Positions 59,966 to 64,000 of a stretch of 64,000 bases of DNA are shown here, piece after piece. The DNA comes from Sphingobium sp. (GTDB lineage: Bacteria; Pseudomonadota; Alphaproteobacteria; Sphingomonadales; Sphingomonadaceae). The position numbers and the translations under genes are program-made. The first letter of the stretch is position 1. Every line of letters starts with the position of its first letter. The DNA lies in NCBI RefSeq assembly GCF_003248505.1, contig NZ_QFOA01000005.1, positions 62,001 to 126,000 on the forward strand. The letters run 5' to 3'. The notes beneath the pieces were generated by a model. The model did not search any database and was not told the DNA's origin. It saw nothing but the letters and a program-made list of their open reading frames with translations.

Positions 59966-60964
59966 CTAACTGCCTTCCGCAGAAACCAGGATGATCGAAT
60001 TGTCGCTGCCCGGAACGGCGCGAACGCCAAAGCCGCTTTCCAGCGCATCGACGAAATCCTGCGACCGATCGAGCCGGAAGGCTCCGCCGACCCGGAGGCT
60101 GGCGATCGCGGGATCGCCAATTACCAAGGGGTTGGCGCGATAACGATTGAACTCCTCGACCGCCTGCGCCAGCGTGTCGCCCTGAAATTCGACCAGGCCT
60201 TCCTGCCAGGCGGTACGCTGCTTGATCGTGGCAGGTTCGAGATGGGTGACGGCAATGCTGCCGCTTCGCACCGCAGCGCTCCGGCCGCTCTCGATCCGGC
60301 GGACAGCCGACGCTCCGTTGCGCACCGCGACAATGCCCTGGATAACCGTCAATTCCGTCACGTCGCTCCGCAGGCGCACGTTGAACTTCGTACCGATCGC
60401 GCGGACGAGCGTGCCATCGGCATTGACGATGAAGGGCCGCCTGGCATCGTGCGCGACATCGAACTGCGCCTCTCCCTTCAACAGCTTGATCGAGCGGATA
60501 TCGTCGCGCAGCGCAACCTCGACCGAGCTGTCGGTATTCAGGTGGATCGTCGATCCATCGCCCAGCCTGACATTGCGCGTCTCACCCAGCGCCGTGCGAT
60601 AATGGTCGACGGTCCCGATCAGGCGCAAGGTCACGGTGGATGCGATGCCAACGGCTGCCGCCGCCGCCGCCAAGCCGATGAGCACCCGCCGACGACCGAT
60701 CGCGCGCGGCACCTGTCCCGCCGCTTCGTACGACAGGTCGGCGTGCGTCGGATGAGCCGCTGCCGATGCGGGTCGGTCGATCCGGCCAACGGGAAGTTCG
60801 TTCAGTCGCTCGGTCAGCTCCCAGCCCGCTTCCGCCTTGGCAAAGGCAAAGCCGTGCGCCGGATCCTGCGCGACCCAGGCATAAGCGACGGTCCAGTCCT
60901 CGTCCGCGTCGCTCGCACGCGCCTTAAGATAGAGGCGTGCCGCTTCCGCTTCGATCGCCTGCAT
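59966..60964 (-). CDS. FecR-type anti-sigma/sensor protein
   Basis: About 332 residues from the ATG at 60964; a TTG start 15 codons upstream would overlap the sigma gene more. The N-terminal cytoplasmic DUF4880-like part (EAEAARLYLKARASDADEDW and VAQDPAHGFAFAKAEAGWE) binds the sigma factor. One transmembrane segment lies near residues 95-115 (VLIGLAAAAAAVGIAS), and the periplasmic FecR domain carries VRLGDGSTIHLNTDSSVEV and FDVAHDARRPFIV. It relays the signal from the receptor's N-terminal domain to the sigma factor. Confidence 0.9.
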   Translation of the reverse strand: MQAIEAEAARLYLKARASDADEDWTVAYAWVAQDPAHGFAFAKAEAGWELTERLNELPVGRIDRPASAAAHPTHADLSYEAAGQVPRAIGRRRVLIGLAAAAAAVGIASTVTLRLIGTVDHYRTALGETRNVRLGDGSTIHLNTDSSVEVALRDDIRSIKLLKGEAQFDVAHDARRPFIVNADGTLVRAIGTKFNVRLRSDVTELTVIQGIVAVRNGASAVRRIESGRSAAVRSGSIAVTHLEPATIKQRTAWQEGLVEFQGDTLAQAVEEFNRYRANPLVIGDPAIASLRVGGAFRLDRSQDFVDALESGFGVRAVPGSDNSIILVSAEGS

Positions 60965-61517
60965 CTCTTCTGCGCTTTTGTAGCGACCATCCAAATCCAG
61001 AACCCTCAAACTGTCCGATGGCTTGCATTATCTTTACTGCCGCGCGCGTCAAATGCTTGTCCACGGTAAAGACGGACAGGCCCATTTCCTCTGCTATCTC
61101 CTTCACCGGTTTCTCATGCACACGGCGAAGGATGAAGGCCCGACGGCATTGCGGGGGAAGCGTATCCAGTATCGCCTGAAGATGGCGCAGCTCATCGCGT
61201 GCATGAAGCGCTTCCTCGGTCGAGTTGTCAGCCTGGAGCACATCGAATTCGGCGACCGTCTCAAGCGACACGATCTTTTCGCGCCGCGCTTCGTCGATCA
61301 GCAGGTTGCGCGCGATCTGGAACAGAAAGGCCTTCCCGCTCAGGGGTCGCGAAATATCGCCATGCGCATAAGCGCGGGTCATGCATTCCGCGACGATATC
61401 GTCGATATCGTGCCGATGCGACAGCACGCGACGCAACCGCGACCGTAGCGCACCCTCGTGCGGGAGGATCGCTTGCTTGAACCAATCCAGCCTTGCCCTG
61501 ATCGATTGCACGTTCAC
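60924..61517 (-). CDS. FecI-type ECF RNA polymerase sigma factor
   Basis: A 197-residue ECF sigma factor. Region 2 reads RHDIDDIVAECMTRAYAHGD and LFQIARNLLIDEARREKIV. Region 4 reads LDTLPPQCRRAFILRRVHEK and PVKEIAEEMGLSVFTVDKHL. It overlaps the fecR gene by about 40 bp. Together with the divergent STN-domain receptor this is the classical cell-surface signalling arrangement, in which substrate binding at the outer membrane turns on transport genes. Confidence 0.93.
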   Translation of the reverse strand: MNVQSIRARLDWFKQAILPHEGALRSRLRRVLSHRHDIDDIVAECMTRAYAHGDISRPLSGKAFLFQIARNLLIDEARREKIVSLETVAEFDVLQADNSTEEALHARDELRHLQAILDTLPPQCRRAFILRRVHEKPVKEIAEEMGLSVFTVDKHLTRAAVKIMQAIGQFEGSGFGWSLQKRRRDAGDRSGSGTPLS

Positions 61518-61671
61518 CCCGGTCCCCCTGCATCGTCATGTTTCGCTGGATCGATATCGAACAGCCTCGCGTCACGAAAATGAGATATTTTCAAGTGTCG
61601 ATACCAGAAACGCGCACGTGCCCCGTATCCACCACTGAGGACCAGATCATTTGCGGTCATTTACGGGGGAT

Positions 61672-64000
61672 ATGATGACGCGTCATTTTCGACAGCTTTC
61701 CGAGTGCGCCATAGTCGCAGCCACCGCCTGGAGCAGCCAGGCCGCCGCGGCAGAGCCGGCCAGTTTCAAGATCCCCGCCCAGTCGATGCAGACCGCACTG
61801 CCCCTGTTCGCCAAGCAATCGGGAATCCAGCTTCTGTTCCCCTACGATCAGGTGGCAAGCCTTCACGCTCAATCGGTGAACGGGAAGATGACGCCGGAGG
61901 TCGCGCTTCAGCGACTGATCGCGGGATCGGGTCTCAAGATCACCTTGTCCAATAACAGCGTCATTGCCTTGTCTCTGAACCAGCAGGGGCAGAAGAGCCG
62001 CCCCGTGGAGGTCGCGAGCCTGGGCGTCACCGCGCTACCCTTCGCCATGCAGGCCGGGGCGGCCCCGCAGGTGGGCAGCGCCGCCGCCGAGGAGCCGGTC
62101 GGCGCGGCCATCGTCGTCACCGGATCGCGTGGACAGGCCCGCACCGTCACCGACAGTCCGACGCCGATCGACGTGATATCGGGCGAAGACCTCAACCGGA
62201 CCGGCAGGGCGGGCGTGTTCCAGGCGCTCAACACGCTCGTCCCTTCATTCAACCTGCCGGTGCGCGCTGGCGGCGCGACCTCCACGGTCATCGCCACGGG
62301 CGGATTGCGCGGCCTCAACCCCGATCAGGCCCTGATCCTCGTCAACGGCAAGCGGCGGCACAAGACATCGCTCATCAACGCGGTTTCGACGCTCTATAAC
62401 GGATCGGTCCCCGCCGATCTCGACATGATCCCGACATCCGCCGTCGACCATATCGAAGTGCTGCGCGACGGTGCGGCGGCGCAATATGGGTCGGACGCGA
62501 TTGCGGGCGTCATCAACATCATCTTGAAGGACGATGCGAAGGGCGGATCGGCGAATGTCACCGCCGGGCAGAATTTCGACCGGTCCGATGGCGAGCTTTA
62601 TCAGGCTGACCTGAACTTCGGCATGAAGCTCGGCGATGACGGCTTCGCCAATTTTTCGGTCAACCTCAAGAAACAGGAGATGTCGAACCGCGCCCTGCCG
62701 ATCGCGGACTGTTCGGTGACGGCGACAACGACCTGTTTCTACCCGCTGGTGAACCGGCAGCTCGATCCCCGCGATGCGGCAGCGGTCGGCACGGACCGGA
62801 TCGTGACCATCAGCTATGGCGTCATGCCTTCGCGCAGCGTCAACACCGCGCTCAACGCAGGCTATGATCTTGGCGGTGTCCAGCTTTACGCATTTGGCAC
62901 CTATAGCCAAAGGCGGTCGGATTTATGGTACAGCTTTCGCTATCCCAAGGACATCAACAACGTCATCGGCATCTATCCCAGCGGCTATCGCCCCCACGTC
63001 AAGATCGACGAGGAAGATTTCGAATTCACGGTCGGGGCGAAGGGCGAAGTGGCCGGATGGGATTGGGACTTGTCGACCGGCTATGGCCGCAATCGCGCGC
63101 GTCAGTCGTCGGAAGGGACGCTCAATCCCTCGCTGGGACTGCTCAGCCCGACCGAATTCTATATCGGCACGCTCAAGTCTTCCGAATTCGTCACCTCGCT
63201 CGACGTGACACGCGGCTACAATGTGGGCGGGGGCAACCTTCAGGTGTCGGCGGGCGCACAGCATCGCCACGAGCGTTATCAGACTTTTGCCGGCGACCCC
63301 GCCAGCTATGCCGTCGGTCCCGCGATCGTATCGGGTATGACGCCTGGCGCGCAAAGTTCCGCAGGTTTCCAGCCGGACGATGCCGCCTCCATGTCGCGCG
63401 ACAATTTCGCGCTGTATGCCGATGTCGCCTGGGACCCGAGCAAGGACATCACCATCGGCGCGGCGACGCGTTTCGAACATTATGACGACGGCAGCGGCGA
63501 CACGCTGATCTGGAAAGTAAACGGTCGCTATGCCGCGACCGACTGGATCGCGTTCCGCGCTGCGGCGAACACCGGCTTTCGTGCGCCTGCCATCGCCCAG
63601 CAAATCTATACCCAGACCACCAACCAGTTCCGCACCGTCAACGGCATCCCCAACCAGTTGCTGCAAATCAAGACGCTGGCCGTCGACGACCCTGCCGCCA
63701 TCGCGCTGGGCGCAAGGCCGCTTCAGCCGGAGACATCCTTCAACATTTCCGCAGGCGTGGTGTTGACCCCCCTGCCCAACTTCAACCTGACCATCGACGC
63801 CTATCAGATCGACGTCGACGATCGCATCACGATCACCAGCACGCTGACCGGCACGGCGATTTCCAATATCCTGATCGCCAGCGGTGTCCCCGCTGCCGAA
63901 GCCCGCACATTGACCGCCCAATATTATACCAACGCCATCGACACGCGCACGCGCGGCATCGACGTCGTCGCTTCCTACAAACACAGCCTGTTCGACAGCG
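61672..64000 (+). CDS. TonB-dependent transducer with STN domain, partial
   Basis: N-terminal 776 residues of an outer-membrane receptor that runs off the right edge. After a signal peptide ending near AAAAEP is a secretin/TonB N-terminal (STN) domain (FKIPAQSMQTALPLFAKQSG; MTPEVALQRLIAGSGLKITL), typical of receptors that signal through FecR. The TonB box is AAIVVTGSRGQ. The plug has RGLNPDQALILVNGKRRHKT and HIEVLRDGAAAQYGSDAIAG, then the barrel begins. It is divergent from the sigma/FecR pair. The plug resembles that of the receptor at 27944-30538. Confidence 0.93.
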   Translation, partial: MMTRHFRQLSECAIVAATAWSSQAAAAEPASFKIPAQSMQTALPLFAKQSGIQLLFPYDQVASLHAQSVNGKMTPEVALQRLIAGSGLKITLSNNSVIALSLNQQGQKSRPVEVASLGVTALPFAMQAGAAPQVGSAAAEEPVGAAIVVTGSRGQARTVTDSPTPIDVISGEDLNRTGRAGVFQALNTLVPSFNLPVRAGGATSTVIATGGLRGLNPDQALILVNGKRRHKTSLINAVSTLYNGSVPADLDMIPTSAVDHIEVLRDGAAAQYGSDAIAGVINIILKDDAKGGSANVTAGQNFDRSDGELYQADLNFGMKLGDDGFANFSVNLKKQEMSNRALPIADCSVTATTTCFYPLVNRQLDPRDAAAVGTDRIVTISYGVMPSRSVNTALNAGYDLGGVQLYAFGTYSQRRSDLWYSFRYPKDINNVIGIYPSGYRPHVKIDEEDFEFTVGAKGEVAGWDWDLSTGYGRNRARQSSEGTLNPSLGLLSPTEFYIGTLKSSEFVTSLDVTRGYNVGGGNLQVSAGAQHRHERYQTFAGDPASYAVGPAIVSGMTPGAQSSAGFQPDDAASMSRDNFALYADVAWDPSKDITIGAATRFEHYDDGSGDTLIWKVNGRYAATDWIAFRAAANTGFRAPAIAQQIYTQTTNQFRTVNGIPNQLLQIKTLAVDDPAAIALGARPLQPETSFNISAGVVLTPLPNFNLTIDAYQIDVDDRITITSTLTGTAISNILIASGVPAAEARTLTAQYYTNAIDTRTRGIDVVASYKHSLFDS

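Noticed and set aside
1..64000. CRISPR arrays, tRNA or rRNA genes, insertion sequences or prophage genes
   Set aside because: No regularly spaced repeats, no cloverleaf-like segments, and no transposase, integrase or phage structural motifs were recognised by reading.

Overview
The window is high-GC DNA that looks like a Sphingomonadaceae chromosome (Sphingobium, Sphingomonas or Novosphingobium type). The reasons are the several TonB-dependent receptors, the CsbD-type stress genes, the alphaproteobacterial regulators and the homologous tyrosine-degradation genes. This placement is inferred from gene content; no rRNA or tRNA gene was seen. No insertion sequence, phage gene or CRISPR array was recognised. 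Gene density is high, with many ATGA or TGATG start/stop overlaps.

Layout. 1-1700 (minus): sulfate activation genes cysD and cysN (cut by the left edge). 1860-4861 (minus): a stress module with two CsbD-type genes (one truncated), a membrane protein, and a triple-PAS LuxR regulator. 4973-7297: acyl-CoA dehydrogenase plus TetR regulator. 7308-9809: an Lrp-type regulator divergent from phhA-hppD (phenylalanine to homogentisate). 9881-12410: mmsA and a divergent LysR regulator. 12454-20472: an RND tripartite efflux system (adaptor, pump, outer-membrane factor) divergent from an OmpR-type two-component system. 20535-23655: a MarR regulator divergent from hmgA-fahA, which complete tyrosine degradation.

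24062-43477 is the most unusual part, about 19 kb that appears devoted to organosulfur scavenging. One long minus-strand array (36178 to 24062) runs ssuC-ssuB-cysteine-dioxygenase-like-triple rhodanese-ssuD-ssuA-TonB receptor-second ssuA-class II aldolase-NtaA/DszA-type monooxygenase-peroxiredoxin-like. A second minus-strand unit (40571 to 37318) carries a small ORF, a third ssuA-like gene, an SfnB-like acyl-CoA-dehydrogenase-fold enzyme and a D-2-hydroxyacid dehydrogenase. A LysR gene lies between them, and an FAD/NAD(P)-binding protein and another flavin monooxygenase follow on the plus strand. There are three substrate-binding proteins but only one permease/ATPase pair. The array combines outer-membrane import, inner-membrane import, desulfonation and possible handling of the released sulfite, sulfide and carbon fragment.

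43775-44896 is alanine racemase. 44991-48306 is a LysR / periplasmic binding protein / MFS carrier unit. 48483-53532 holds two DHA2-type exporters around a type III polyketide synthase with an ICMT-like methyltransferase. 53580-57017 holds small genes, a ModE-like regulator and a TonB receptor preceded by a clear ModE-type operator. 57099-64000 is a FecI/FecR-type sigma/anti-sigma pair divergent from a TonB receptor with an N-terminal signalling domain (cut by the right edge), with an MFS carrier and an FG-GAP/CRTAC1 protein downstream of fecR.

All functions are read from sequence motifs and family knowledge only; no database search was run.
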